Numbered from the stretch's first letter, positions 1 to 9,512 are shown. The stretch is 64,000 bases of DNA from Aquimonas sp046318115 (GCA_046318115.1 JBKCVA010000063.1:24025-88024); one strand, 5' to 3'. The notes: generated by a model not told the origin, from the sequence alone. Translations and numbers: made by a program.

Positions 1-812
1 TCGCCGACGCGGGAGCCGGTGGCGAAGAAGTCGTGCAGGTCGTGGGCAAAGGCGTCAAACGCCGCGTTGGTGGTGCGGTTCATGCGGTTGAAGAAGTTGT
101 AGGCCATCACCGCCGGAATCGCGACGACTAGGCCGAGCGCGGTCTTCAGCAGCGCCTCACCGACCGGACCGGCCACCGCATCCAGCGAAGCGGAGCCCGA
201 CGCGCCGATCTTGATCAGGGCCTTGTAGATACCCCAGGTTGTACCGAGCAGACCGATGAAGGGCGCAGCGGAGCCGGTGGTCGCGAGGATGGTCATACCG
301 TTTTCGAGCTTCGAACTCTCGCGGGTGACGGCCTGGCGCAGAGCGCGGTCGATGAACTCCGAGCGCGACAGGGTTTCCGCCAGTCGCGAACCTTCGTTCT
401 TCTGGTGGTGGGCAGCCGCCGTGGCGCAGTCCAGAGCGATCTTCGAAAACGGCTCGTTGGCCGGCTGCTCTTCCATGAAGCGGATGGCTTCCTGGGCGTT
501 GCTGGTTTCCCAGAAGGTGCGGATCACATGGTTGGCGCGTGCCTTGATCACCTGATTCTGGATGGTCTTGACGACCGTGTAGTACCAGCAGGCGATCGAC
601 ATAAGCACCAGCGACACCACGACCACCCAGGTCACGGCGAACTCACCCGGGTGGGCGACCATGTTGTTCAGCAGGCTCGCGATACCCATTTCCTTGAGCG
701 CTGCTGCGTTGGTGTCAGCGACGACGCCACCGATGACCTGATCCATCGGCGCCGGCGTGGCAGCCTGGGTAGCAGCCGCGGCTGCCGGCGTATTAGAGGC
801 TTCTTGGAGCAT
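1..812 (-). CDS. exbB: ExbB/TolQ/MotA-family proton channel protein (3' end beyond window)
   Basis: Inner-membrane proton channel that, with ExbD, powers TonB-dependent outer-membrane uptake. The frame opens at the ATG at 812-810 and stays open to the window edge, so only the C-terminus is missing (about 270 residues present). After an Ala/Thr/Pro-rich N-terminus comes a membrane segment (VTWVVVVSLVLMSIACWYY), a cytoplasmic helical stretch, and then the family's channel helices with the GLLGTTWGIYKAL motif and a following hydrophobic helix (LGLVVAIPAVMAYNFF). It lies 30 bp downstream of tonB on the same strand, as in tonB-exbB-exbD operons; exbD would lie to the left of the window. The extended N-terminus is typical of ExbB rather than TolQ, but the assignment to ExbB rests mainly on the tonB neighbour. 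Confidence 0.9.
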   Translation of the reverse strand, partial: MLQEASNTPAAAAATQAATPAPMDQVIGGVVADTNAAALKEMGIASLLNNMVAHPGEFAVTWVVVVSLVLMSIACWYYTVVKTIQNQVIKARANHVIRTFWETSNAQEAIRFMEEQPANEPFSKIALDCATAAAHHQKNEGSRLAETLSRSEFIDRALRQAVTRESSKLENGMTILATTGSAAPFIGLLGTTWGIYKALIKIGASGSASLDAVAGPVGEALLKTALGLVVAIPAVMAYNFFNRMNRTTNAAFDAFAHDLHDFFATGSRVG

Positions 813-842
813 TTCCGTACCCTTTTGCTAGTTAGGCGTCTG

Positions 843-1499
843 TCAACTGAGGGAGAACTTGATCGGGACGAGCACCCAGCTCTGCACCGGGACGCCCTCC
901 TTCATGCCTGGGTTGAATACCCACTCACGCACCGCTTGGATGGCGGCCTGATCCAGCAAGCGCGAGCGGCTGGACTTTTCCACCTCGATCTGGACCGGAC
1001 GACCGTCGGTACCGACCAGAACGCGCAGAAGCACTTCACCCTCTTCGCGGCGGCGCATCGCCTGTGGCGGATAGCGCGGCGGCTTCAGTCGGCGATAGGA
1101 ACTGTCCTCGGTGGCACCGTAGCTCGGAGCCGGAGCGGCCGGAGCCGGGGGCGCAGGGGGCGGTGCCGGGATCGACATCGGCGTCGCCTCCTCCAGAATC
1201 ACCGGCGGCGGTGCTTCCGGGGGCGGGGGCGTCGGGCGCGGTCGCTCAATCACCTTTGGCGGCGGCCGCTTCGGTGGTTCCGGCGGCGGCGGCGGCGGCG
1301 GCGGGGGTGGCGGCGGCGGTTCGATGAAGGTGACTTCAACGATCTCCGGCGGGCGCTCCTCCATCTGCGGCGGCGCAACCGGCACCAGCATCAGCACCAG
1401 GGCCATGGCGTGCACGGCCATCGCGGCGGCCAGACCGGCAATTCGCAGCCAGCTGAGCTTGCGGCTCCCGTTTTCCTGAATTTCTTGCTTGTCTGTCAT
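843..1499 (-). CDS. tonB: TonB energy transducer
   Basis: Periplasm-spanning protein of 218 residues that passes energy from ExbB/ExbD to outer-membrane receptors. It has a short cytoplasmic N-terminus, one membrane anchor (about residues 18-42, LRIAGLAAAMAVHAMALVLM), a Pro-rich spacer and a C-terminal TonB domain (about residues 135-218) that begins RYPPQAMRR and contains the GEVLLRVLVGTDGRP strand region. The spacer includes an uninterrupted run of 13 prolines encoded by CCG-type codons at 1281-1319, flanked by Glu on both sides. It lies directly upstream of the exbB-like gene. Confidence 0.93.
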   Translation of the reverse strand: MTDKQEIQENGSRKLSWLRIAGLAAAMAVHAMALVLMLVPVAPPQMEERPPEIVEVTFIEPPPPPPPPPPPPPEPPKRPPPKVIERPRPTPPPPEAPPPVILEEATPMSIPAPPPAPPAPAAPAPSYGATEDSSYRRLKPPRYPPQAMRRREEGEVLLRVLVGTDGRPVQIEVEKSSRSRLLDQAAIQAVREWVFNPGMKEGVPVQSWVLVPIKFSLS

Positions 1500-1632
1500 G
1501 CGCAGTGTCGTGGTCGGAGATCAATCCATCCGCGCTGCCAGTCCGCCTGCCTAGACAAGCTGAACGACACGGGAACGGCATAGCTTATACCAAGAGATGC
1601 ACCTTGCCTAAGGCTTGGCAGGTGAACGAATT

Positions 1633-2895
1633 TCAACGGTTGACTTGGCGCAGGTAGGCTTCGGCCATCGCCTTGGTTTCGGGATACTTCGCGGCTTCGC
1701 GATACGCCGCCAACGCGGCCGGCTGGTTGTTGAGGCCGAATTCGGCGGCCCCAAGGATGACGTAGGCATCACCGGGGCGCTTCACACCTTTGCTGATTGC
1801 CCGGTTGGCTGCCGCTTTGGTTTCCTGCCAGCGCTCAAGCTCGGCGAGGGTGCGGGCGTGATTGAGCGCCATTTCCCCGTCCGTTGCGAGTTCGTCGGCC
1901 TTCCCGAACGCTTCGGCGGCCTGTGCGATGTTCTCCGAGAAATAGTAGGCCTCACCGAGACCACGGTAGATCTCTAGGGTGGGCTGAACCTTGCCTTCCT
2001 CGACCGCGCGCGCGATCAACTCGGCTGCCTTGAGGTCCTGTTCGGCGTAGCGGTACATCTTGGAGAGCTCGATGTAGTCGCGCTCCTCGGTTAGGACGCC
2101 GCGGTTGATACCGTCTTCCATGGTTTCAACGGCTTTGCCAATCTCATCGGCGTTGACGTAGATCGCGGCCAAATTGCGGATCAGGTTCACGTTCTGCGGA
2201 TCGCTGGCAAGCAGACCCGCTGCGATCTCAGCGGCCTCGCCGGCTCGGCCCAACTCGAACAGGCTGCCCATCAACAGCTGGGAGACCGTGGTTTCGGGCT
2301 TTTCCTGGAGGGAGATGGCTTTGCGCAGATCGGTGACGGCCTGCTCGTACTGCTCCATACGGTAGTAGCAGTTTCCACGCAGCGCATAGATCTGGGCCGA
2401 TTCGGCGCGGGTCTCCTCCAGCAGCCGGGTGAAGGTCGCAGCAGCCTCGCTGTAGAGCTCCTCCTGGAACTGCAGCTGGCCGACGTTCTGCAGGATCTGG
2501 AAATACTGGTTGTTCTTCAGTCCACCTGCTTCGAGCGCGGCTTGGAAGTAATCGATGGCGCCGGGATAGTTGTCACGGTCCAGTTCGATCTGGGCGAGGA
2601 GCTGGTTCGCCAGCGACTTCTCGTAGGGACCGGCAGCAGCGGCTGCAAGCAGCGACTTCGCTGCTTCCTCGGTCTGCGCCTCCTTGCCCTCCTCCTGGGA
2701 CAGGTCGAAAAGCTGCTTGAGCTGGCGCTGCAGACGCGAGACCGGTTTGACCTCCGGCTCCTCACGGGTAGCGTTCGGGTACAGCACTTCTTCTTCCGCC
2801 TGCTTGCCGCGACGCTGGGCATCAGCAGTCGCAATCAAACCAAGCCCGAGGGCGAGGAAGAGGCTGGTCTTCAGCATGAAGTGGGAGGTGCGCAT
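1633..2895 (-). CDS. secreted tetratricopeptide-repeat protein
   Basis: A 420-residue protein with an N-terminal signal peptide (hydrophobic LFLALGLGLIATADA, cleavage likely near residue 27) followed by a charged linker and successive TPR-type helical pairs across most of its length, for example the repeats around AIDYFQAALEAGG, AVTDLRKAISL and AAEAFGKADELA. TPR arrays bind other proteins; a periplasmic scaffold role near the TonB complex is inference from its position 133 bp upstream of tonB on the same strand. The ATG at 2895 was chosen because AGGA sits about 9 nt upstream; a second Met at residue 7 has no such site. The exact partner and function are unknown. Confidence 0.85.
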   Translation of the reverse strand: MRTSHFMLKTSLFLALGLGLIATADAQRRGKQAEEEVLYPNATREEPEVKPVSRLQRQLKQLFDLSQEEGKEAQTEEAAKSLLAAAAAGPYEKSLANQLLAQIELDRDNYPGAIDYFQAALEAGGLKNNQYFQILQNVGQLQFQEELYSEAAATFTRLLEETRAESAQIYALRGNCYYRMEQYEQAVTDLRKAISLQEKPETTVSQLLMGSLFELGRAGEAAEIAAGLLASDPQNVNLIRNLAAIYVNADEIGKAVETMEDGINRGVLTEERDYIELSKMYRYAEQDLKAAELIARAVEEGKVQPTLEIYRGLGEAYYFSENIAQAAEAFGKADELATDGEMALNHARTLAELERWQETKAAANRAISKGVKRPGDAYVILGAAEFGLNNQPAALAAYREAAKYPETKAMAEAYLRQVNR

Positions 2896-3089
2896 CTGCG
2901 ATGTTCCTGGGGGAGGGACAAGGCGCTACGGGCCATGTCGGGCCGCCAAGCCTAACCGTAGTTGAACCAGCGACTCAAGGCGCGCTGCGGCAGTTGCGAC
3001 CCGTGGAACTAGGATCGGTGTTAACGCGATACCACCATGCGATGGCGCATGGAACAATGCTGCTCACTCGCTGTTCCTACCTGTTCTGT

Positions 3090-4052
3090 TCAGACGGTGG
3101 CGAAATGTTCGCACGCGTAGGCGACCCGCTCCGCGGGCTCAAGGCTGAGCGCTCCGGCGTCCATCAGTGCCTCAATACGTCTCAGTCGGTGCAGCAACCC
3201 GTTGCCGTTCGCGATCTGGATTGCGAGCCCGGGCCGTGCGTTGAGCTCGAGGATCATGGGTCCGTGATTTCGGTCGAGCACGAAGTCCACGCCGATGTAG
3301 CCCAACTGCGACAGCTCGTAGCATCGCGAAGCCATTTCGAGCAGTTCCTCCCATCGCGGGATCTGCAGGCCGACGATGCTGTGTTCCGTGTCGGGGTGTT
3401 CCTTGACCGGCTCCGTCCCCCACACCCCGCGTCGTGTAGTGCCGGTCGGAATGTCGATACCGACGCCAATGGCGCCCTGATGAAGGTTGGCCTTGCCGTC
3501 CGAGAGTCTGGTCGGAAGCCGGATCATCGCCATCACCGGGTAGCCCATGAACACGATGATGCGGATATCGGGCACGCCCTTGTAGCTGACCTGGTCGAAA
3601 ATCGGGTCGAACTGTACGCAGTACTCGACCAGCAGATGGTCCGGGTGACCGCCGAGCGAGAACAGTCCGGACAAGCCGTTCGACAGGTGGTGCTCGAACT
3701 CCTCGCGGTTCATCAGTTGCCCGTTCGAGCGGCGGTACTTGTCGCCGCGACGGCCGGTGATGACCAGGATGCCGTCGCCGCCTGACCCGTGTGCGGGCTT
3801 CACCACGAACTGATCGCGATGCGCGATCTTCTGGTGCAGCTCGTGGATCTCGTGCTCTTCGCGAACCACCGCATACAGCTCCGGCACGGGGAGGCCCGCT
3901 TCGATGGCAAGCTGCTTCGTGATGAGCTTGTCGTCTACGCGCGGATAGAACCGACGCTTGTTGTACCTAAGAATGAACTCGGCATTGCGCTGACCCAGGC
4001 CCATCAGTCCGATCGTTCGGAGACGGCGCGCCACGGCGAACAGGTTGAGCAT
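3090..4052 (-). CDS. RimK-type alpha-L-glutamate ligase-like ATP-grasp protein
   Basis: A 320-residue ATP-grasp protein related to RimK, which ligates glutamate to carboxyl groups; the substrate here is unknown. The ATP-grasp core is visible: the Lys of FVVKPAHGSGGDGILV, the metal-binding ILELNARPGL near the C-terminus, and the conserved GYIGVDFVLDRNHG segment. It starts 3 bp after the stop of the 7TM inactive-transglutaminase gene, so the two are almost certainly co-transcribed. This pairing recurs in proteobacteria, often with a retropepsin-like zinc protease gene, which is not present here. The function of the system is not established by the sequence. Confidence 0.88.
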   Translation of the reverse strand: MLNLFAVARRLRTIGLMGLGQRNAEFILRYNKRRFYPRVDDKLITKQLAIEAGLPVPELYAVVREEHEIHELHQKIAHRDQFVVKPAHGSGGDGILVITGRRGDKYRRSNGQLMNREEFEHHLSNGLSGLFSLGGHPDHLLVEYCVQFDPIFDQVSYKGVPDIRIIVFMGYPVMAMIRLPTRLSDGKANLHQGAIGVGIDIPTGTTRRGVWGTEPVKEHPDTEHSIVGLQIPRWEELLEMASRCYELSQLGYIGVDFVLDRNHGPMILELNARPGLAIQIANGNGLLHRLRRIEALMDAGALSLEPAERVAYACEHFATV

Positions 4053-4055
4053 GGG

Positions 4056-5621
4056 TCAGCCCTTTGCCGTCGTGTTGACGGAGGCTTTCTCTTTGGCTTC
4101 CAGTTCCCGAGCCAAGGCTCGGAATCGGAACAGTTCGCTCAAGCGATAGCCGGAATAGCGGCCGATCACCAGGGTTGCAGCGAGCAGGATCAGCAGCGAT
4201 TCCGGGAATACGAAGATAAAGTGCTCCAACGGCTCCCAACTCATTGCAACGTAGGCCATGCAGGCCACGACGAGCGAGCCGATGCCCTCCTTGAGCGCGT
4301 AACCGGGGCCCCGCTCTTCCCATGCGACCGACATGCGCTCGATGGTCATCGCCATGATCACCATGGGGAACAGGGCCACGGAGAGTCCCACCTCGATACC
4401 TAGGCGATTGGCGAGGATCGAGACGCCCGCCATCAGCAACACGACCAGGATCAACACCGAGGTCAGTCGCGGCACCAGCAGCAGACGCAATCGCTCCATG
4501 TAGAAGCGGACCAGCAGGCCGGAACCCACAACCAGCACGAACAAGGTCACCCCTGCCAACAGCTGGGTCTCGCGGAACGCTATGGCGATCAGCACCGGCA
4601 TGAAGGTGCCGAAGGTCTTGATGCCAACGATGTTGCGGAGCAGGAGCATGAGGAAGGCACCAATCGGCACCATCAGCAGCACCTTGTAGACCTCCTGGGT
4701 CTGCAGCGGCAGGCTCAACAGGGAGTAGCGGACCAGATCCGCGTTTTGGACCTCCAGGCGGCGCTCGGCGACTGCAATCGCATCAGCAAGGTTTCGGCTG
4801 ACCGAGAAGGTGAGCTCGGGCCTTGTGGCGTCTTCAATGCTCAACAGCGGCGCTCGGGCGCCGGTCCACAGGAAGAGATTGTCTGGCCAGCCATCCACGG
4901 CGGTCTGCAGGTCGATGGTGGTCCACGCCCTGCCGTCATGGACCTGGAGCCAGGGCCGGATGTCGGCGCTGGATTGGCTTTCTCCGAGCATCAGCCCGCG
5001 GACGATCCGAGCGGGAATCTGGCGCATCGCCAGAAGCTGGGTAATGAAGTCGGCACGCGCCTCGTCATCCACGAGATTTTCGGTGAGCAGTGCGACTTCC
5101 TCGCTTGGTGCCGCGACATTCATCTGTCGCACGAGCTCTTTGGCGTAGGTCGGTACGTTGGACGATCCAAGGCGGACATTGTCCAGAAGTGTTTGCGCCG
5201 CGGTTGCGAAGGGCTCTTCCAGTGTTGGTGGCGTCGCCAGACGTGGTGCGACCTCTGCGGCTTCCGACTGCTTGCTGCGGACCACCGTCGCGCGGTAGTA
5301 GAGCGCCTGGCGGCCGGTGGCGCGTCGGATCGACCACTGAACCTCGCGACCTTCCCGACGTGGCTCGTCAAGCTTCGAGTAGTTCCGGGCGACGAAGCGT
5401 TCATCGAGTATGGTGAAGCCCGGGGTCACCGACGGCAGCTGCAGCACGACGGTGTTGGCAGGCTTGCGGGGTTGGTACTCCACCCGCGCCTGCAGGGTCC
5501 AGACCTCCACTTCGGCGGCGGGCTGGAGGGGAAAGTCGAGGAACTTCCACTTGTAGTAGATCGCGCCGCCGCCGATCAGGCTAAGAGCCAAGGCAAGCAG
5601 ATACAGATGGGCTTTCTTCAT
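4056..5621 (-). CDS. inactive transglutaminase fused to seven transmembrane helices
   Basis: A 521-residue membrane protein. An N-terminal anchor (about residues 5-22) leads to a periplasmic domain with a transglutaminase fold (about residues 35-300), then a row of hydrophobic helices in the C-terminal 200 residues (for example VLLMVPIGAFLMLLL, VLIAIAFRETQLLAGVTLF, LLILLAATLVIG). In the transglutaminase-like part the usual nucleophilic Cys position reads DDEARADFI and the usual His-Ala-Trp reads RPWLQV, so the catalytic Cys and His appear lost. This matches the family described as inactive transglutaminase with 7TM domain. It is the first gene of a two-gene unit with the ATP-grasp ligase and probably presents or senses a periplasmic ligand; that role is inference. 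Confidence 0.88.
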   Translation of the reverse strand: MKKAHLYLLALALSLIGGGAIYYKWKFLDFPLQPAAEVEVWTLQARVEYQPRKPANTVVLQLPSVTPGFTILDERFVARNYSKLDEPRREGREVQWSIRRATGRQALYYRATVVRSKQSEAAEVAPRLATPPTLEEPFATAAQTLLDNVRLGSSNVPTYAKELVRQMNVAAPSEEVALLTENLVDDEARADFITQLLAMRQIPARIVRGLMLGESQSSADIRPWLQVHDGRAWTTIDLQTAVDGWPDNLFLWTGARAPLLSIEDATRPELTFSVSRNLADAIAVAERRLEVQNADLVRYSLLSLPLQTQEVYKVLLMVPIGAFLMLLLRNIVGIKTFGTFMPVLIAIAFRETQLLAGVTLFVLVVGSGLLVRFYMERLRLLLVPRLTSVLILVVLLMAGVSILANRLGIEVGLSVALFPMVIMAMTIERMSVAWEERGPGYALKEGIGSLVVACMAYVAMSWEPLEHFIFVFPESLLILLAATLVIGRYSGYRLSELFRFRALARELEAKEKASVNTTAKG

Positions 5622-5934
5622 GGGGGCTTGGCGTCGCGTAGGCGGTGGCGGCCGCAGCGGCCGCGTTCAGCAGCAGTATAGCCAGCGCGTCTTGGCTAGG
5701 TGTCGAACCCGCACAAGCGGAAGCCGCGTGGGGCGCCTCAAGTGGCTCCGGCTTGGGGCGCTGCGAGGGTCGGATGCGAGTTACGCCCTCGAAACTTGCC
5801 TGGGCGCAGACGACGCCATCACCACGGAGCGCCCGCCCTTGAGTGCAGGCTTTTCGATGAACTTCGACACCAGCTGGGTTGGGGCGCAACCCAGCACGCG
5901 GCCCGGACTGTTCTTGCGGGAGCGGGCGTCGTTA
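5622..5934. other. intergenic region between gyrB and the 7TM gene
   Basis: About 313 bp with no convincing gene. It should hold the promoter of the 7TM/ATP-grasp unit and the 3' end signals of gyrB (a hairpin at 5873-5895). Short open frames here have atypical composition and overlap the neighbouring genes. Confidence 0.6.
5873..5895 (-). terminator. candidate terminator hairpin downstream of gyrB
   Basis: Perfect 9-bp stem GCTGGGTTG / CAACCCAGC with a 5-nt loop, 40 bp past the gyrB stop. No T-tract follows on the minus strand, so it is only a weak candidate for an intrinsic terminator; it may instead block exonucleases. Confidence 0.4.
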
Positions 5935-8358
5935 TCAGATGTCGAGATTCGCGACCTTGAGCGCGTTGTCCTCGATGAAATCTCGGCGCGGCTCGACCAC
6001 ATCCCCCATGAGGGTCGAGAAGATCTGGTCAGCGGCAACCGCATCCTCGATGCGCACCCTCAGCAGGCGGCGGGTTTCCGGGTTGACTGTGGTCTCCCAC
6101 AACTGGTCCGGGTTCATCTCACCCAAGCCCTTGAAGCGTTGAATGGTGCGGCCGCGCTTGGCTTCCTCGAACAACCAGTGGTGGACGTCGGCGAAACGCA
6201 GCACGGGCTGACTGCGGCTGCCGCGGCTGACTCGAGCGCCCTGCTGGAGCAGGTCATGCAGCTCGCGGGCGGCATCCACGACGGGCTTCAGCTCGCCGGA
6301 TTCAAACACCGCGAGCGGCCAGAGCTGCTCGACCGAAAGTCCATGGTGCTGTCGCTGGACGCGCAAGGCCGCTCCTTGATCGCCGTCGGGGGCGACCCAG
6401 TTGAGCGCATAGCGCGGCTTGCCCAGACCGGAACGGGCTAGCTTATGGTGCGCCGCAACAATCCATGCGTGGGCGCGACTGGCGTCCGCGAACAGTTCCG
6501 TGGTCAGGGGCGGCAGCTCGAGCAAGGCCTCCAGGATTGCTGGATCGTGGCGATGGCTCAGACGTCGAATCGCATCCTGGGCATTGCCATACAGACTCAA
6601 CAGATGCTCCAGCGCGGACGCGCTGACGGCCGGCTGCCCGTCTCCACACACGAGCTCCGCGCCTTCGACCGCATGGCTGATGAGGTAGGCGTTCAGCGCC
6701 GCGTCGTCCTTCAGGTACAGCTCCTGCTTGCCCTGCTTCAGCTTGTAGAGAGGCGGCAGGCCGATGTAGACGTGGCCGCGCTCGATCAACTCCGGCATCT
6801 GCCGGTAGAAGAAAGTCAGCAGCAGGGTTCGGATGTGCGATCCGTCCACGTCCGCGTCGGTCATGATGATGATGCGGTGGTAGCGCAGCTTGTCCGGGTT
6901 GAACTCCTCCCGTCCGATGCCGCAGCCCAACGCCGTGATCAGCGTTCCAACCTCGGCCGAGCCCAACATCTTGTCGAAGCGGGCCTTCTCCACGTTGAGG
7001 ATCTTGCCGCGTAGCGGCAGGATCGCCTGGGTGCGCCGGTTGCGTCCCTGTTTGGCCGAGCCACCCGCCGAATCACCCTCGACCAGGAAAAGCTCGGACA
7101 GCGCCGGATCCTTTTCCTGGCAATCCGCCAGCTTGCCGGGCAGTCCGGCGATATCCAACGCCCCCTTACGGCGGGTGAGATCGCGCGCCTTGCGCGCAGC
7201 TTCGCGGGCGCGAGCGGCGTCTACCACTTTGGCGGCGATGGCGCGGGCGTCTTGCGGATGCTCTTGCAGGAATTCCTCGAAGCGTTTGGAGACGATGCTC
7301 TCCACCGCCGTCTTCACCTCGGAAGAAACCAGTTTCTCCTTGGTTTGAGAGGAGAAGCTCGGGTCCGGAACCTTGACCGAGAGAACCGCGACCATGCCTT
7401 CGCGCATGTCGTCGCCGCTCATGCTGACCTTGGCCTGCTTCAACAGCCCGGATTGTTCGATGTAGGCGCCCAATGTTCGGGTCAGCGCCGCGCGAAAGCC
7501 CGCCAAGTGCGTGCCGCCATCCTTTTGTGGAATGTTGTTGGTGAAGCAGAACATCGTTTCCTGATAGGCGTCTGTCCACTGGACGGCGACGTCAACCACG
7601 ATGCCGCTTTCTTCGCCCGATAGCGGGATCACCGCCGGATGCAGGGGCGTCTTGAGCTGTGCCAGATGCTCCACGAAGCTGCGGATGCCGCCCTCATAGC
7701 GGAATTGATCGCGCTTGTCGCTGCGTTCATCCGTGAGATCGATGCGTACGCCGGAATTGAGGAAGGACAGCTCACGCAGGCGCTTCGCCAAGATGTCGTA
7801 GTGGAATTCGACGTCGGAGAAGATCTCCTTGCTGGGAAGGAAGCGGACTTCGGTTCCGCGCTTGTTGGACGGCGCCACCTGCTTGAGCGGGTAGAGGGGT
7901 TCCCCCAGCTGGTACTCCTGGTGGTGCTCGAAGCCATCTCTCCAGATGCGCAGGCTGAGATGCTCCGAAAGCGCGTTGACCACCGACACACCGACGCCGT
8001 GCAGACCACCGGAGACTTTGTAGCTGTTGTCGTCGAACTTACCGCCGGCATGCAGCACAGTCATGATGACCTCGGCCGCCGACCGCTGTTCTTCGTGGTG
8101 GATGTCCACGGGAATTCCGCGGCCGTTGTCCTGCACGCTGACGCTGCCATCCGCGTGGATGGTCACCAGCACAGTGTCGCAGTGCCCAGCCAAGGCTTCA
8201 TCGATGGCGTTGTCGACGACCTCGAAGACCATGTGATGCAGGCCGGTACCGTCATGGACGTCGCCGATGTACATGCCGGGACGTTTGCGCACGGCTTCGA
8301 GGCCGCGCAACACGGTGATTCGACTGGAATCGTAGTCGTTCGAGGTTTGGTCGCTCAT
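5935..8358 (-). CDS. gyrB: DNA gyrase subunit B
   Basis: ATPase subunit of DNA gyrase, which introduces negative supercoils ahead of the fork. The 807-residue length matches gammaproteobacterial GyrB with the extra insertion in the TOPRIM half. Seen: N-terminal GHKL ATPase (VVDNAIDEALAG, DNGRGIPVD, GGLHGVGVSVVNALS), the QTKEKLVSSEV linker, the TOPRIM motifs LVEGDSAGGSAKQGR and IMTDADVDGSHI, and the C-terminal QRFKGLGEMNPDQLWETT. The ATG at 8358 was chosen over the more upstream in-frame codon because AGGGAA lies just before it and the protein then begins MSDQTSNDYDSS, as in relatives. It is the last gene of the dnaN-recF-gyrB set. Confidence 0.98.
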   Translation of the reverse strand: MSDQTSNDYDSSRITVLRGLEAVRKRPGMYIGDVHDGTGLHHMVFEVVDNAIDEALAGHCDTVLVTIHADGSVSVQDNGRGIPVDIHHEEQRSAAEVIMTVLHAGGKFDDNSYKVSGGLHGVGVSVVNALSEHLSLRIWRDGFEHHQEYQLGEPLYPLKQVAPSNKRGTEVRFLPSKEIFSDVEFHYDILAKRLRELSFLNSGVRIDLTDERSDKRDQFRYEGGIRSFVEHLAQLKTPLHPAVIPLSGEESGIVVDVAVQWTDAYQETMFCFTNNIPQKDGGTHLAGFRAALTRTLGAYIEQSGLLKQAKVSMSGDDMREGMVAVLSVKVPDPSFSSQTKEKLVSSEVKTAVESIVSKRFEEFLQEHPQDARAIAAKVVDAARAREAARKARDLTRRKGALDIAGLPGKLADCQEKDPALSELFLVEGDSAGGSAKQGRNRRTQAILPLRGKILNVEKARFDKMLGSAEVGTLITALGCGIGREEFNPDKLRYHRIIIMTDADVDGSHIRTLLLTFFYRQMPELIERGHVYIGLPPLYKLKQGKQELYLKDDAALNAYLISHAVEGAELVCGDGQPAVSASALEHLLSLYGNAQDAIRRLSHRHDPAILEALLELPPLTTELFADASRAHAWIVAAHHKLARSGLGKPRYALNWVAPDGDQGAALRVQRQHHGLSVEQLWPLAVFESGELKPVVDAARELHDLLQQGARVSRGSRSQPVLRFADVHHWLFEEAKRGRTIQRFKGLGEMNPDQLWETTVNPETRRLLRVRIEDAVAADQIFSTLMGDVVEPRRDFIEDNALKVANLDI

Positions 8359-8417
8359 GAGTTCCCTGCTTGGCGGGACAGCCGTGGCGCACGGCCCAGC
8401 GGCGTAAAGTCCGCGAA

Positions 8418-9497
8418 TTATAGCAGGGGGGTGATGGCGCCCCGTTCCACGTGGAACAAGGCATCTGCCGAGTCGGCCGCCCACTCGGGACGGCTGACCC
8501 CAGTGATCAGCGCCTGGGCACCCACCCCGCGAAGCGCGGACAACACGCCCAAGGCATGGTGCTCGTCCAGCTCACTACACAAATCATCGAGCAACAAAAG
8601 TGGCCAGCTACCAAAGCGCTTCGAAAAGAGTCGCCCGAGCGAAAGCACAAGCGCCAACGCGATGACCTTCGACTGTCCCCGACTGACTCGATCGCGAGCG
8701 TCAGCGCCCTGCCATCGCAGACTGATATCGGCGCGGTGGGGGCCGGAACCGGTAAAGCCGAGATGCAGGTCCGTTTCTCGCTGCGCTCTCAGAGCATCAA
8801 GAAGGCTGCCATGTCCCCTGCCCCACCCGCGTCGAAAACCGAACTCTAACTCCTTGAGGCCCGGCGACAACCAAGCCAGTGTACGTCGCGCTTCCTCAAG
8901 CCAAACGGCGACGAACTGGGATCGTGCTTCTGTGAGCTCTTCGCCGCACTGCGCCAGAACCTCGTCATACGCATCCAGTGCCGCCTGATCACGAACACGG
9001 AGAGCTTCATTACGTTGCTTCAAGGAACGCTGCCAAAACGACCACAAGCCCGTTGGCGAGCGTTCCACGTGGAACAGGCCCCAGTCCAACAAGCGACGGC
9101 GACGATCGGCCGGCCCAGTCACCACCGCATGAGCGCCTGGATCAAAACACAGCATGGGGGTTCGCTGCGCCAGATCCAGCGCACGTGGGACAGAAGCGCC
9201 GTCCATACGATAACGCCAAGCGCCACCTCGAATTTTGGAGCACGCGACACGTACGCTCGTACCGCCCAAAGAACTCCACTCAGTGAACACAAAAGCCTCG
9301 TTGACGCCCGTGCGCAAAACGCTGTCGAACTGAGGGCAGCGAAACGACCGGGCGTGCGCGAGCGCATACAAGGCCTCAAGGACACTGGTCTTGCCAGACC
9401 CGTTATCCCCAGACAGCCAAGAAACACCAGAACCCGGAAAGAAATCAGCCCCGGCGAACACGCGGAGCCCGCCGAGGCTGATGTGAACCAAGCGCAT
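8418..9497 (-). CDS. recF: DNA replication and repair protein RecF
   Basis: ABC/SMC-like ATPase of 359 residues that helps load RecA at gapped DNA. Walker A is GDNGSGKTS at residues 30-38, the signature motif is in VSRGQSKVIALAL, and Walker B/D-loop is LLLLDDLCSELDE. It starts 15 bp after dnaN and ends 59 bp before gyrB, in the classic dnaA-dnaN-recF-gyrB order, so it is probably co-transcribed with dnaN. Confidence 0.97.
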   Translation of the reverse strand: MRLVHISLGGLRVFAGADFFPGSGVSWLSGDNGSGKTSVLEALYALAHARSFRCPQFDSVLRTGVNEAFVFTEWSSLGGTSVRVACSKIRGGAWRYRMDGASVPRALDLAQRTPMLCFDPGAHAVVTGPADRRRRLLDWGLFHVERSPTGLWSFWQRSLKQRNEALRVRDQAALDAYDEVLAQCGEELTEARSQFVAVWLEEARRTLAWLSPGLKELEFGFRRGWGRGHGSLLDALRAQRETDLHLGFTGSGPHRADISLRWQGADARDRVSRGQSKVIALALVLSLGRLFSKRFGSWPLLLLDDLCSELDEHHALGVLSALRGVGAQALITGVSRPEWAADSADALFHVERGAITPLL

Positions 9498-9512
9498 TGG
9501 ATACAGGAGCGC

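Noticed and set aside
1281..1319. Phase-variable repeat in tonB
   Set aside because: The repeat unit is a triplet, so slippage would not shift the frame; only length variation is possible.
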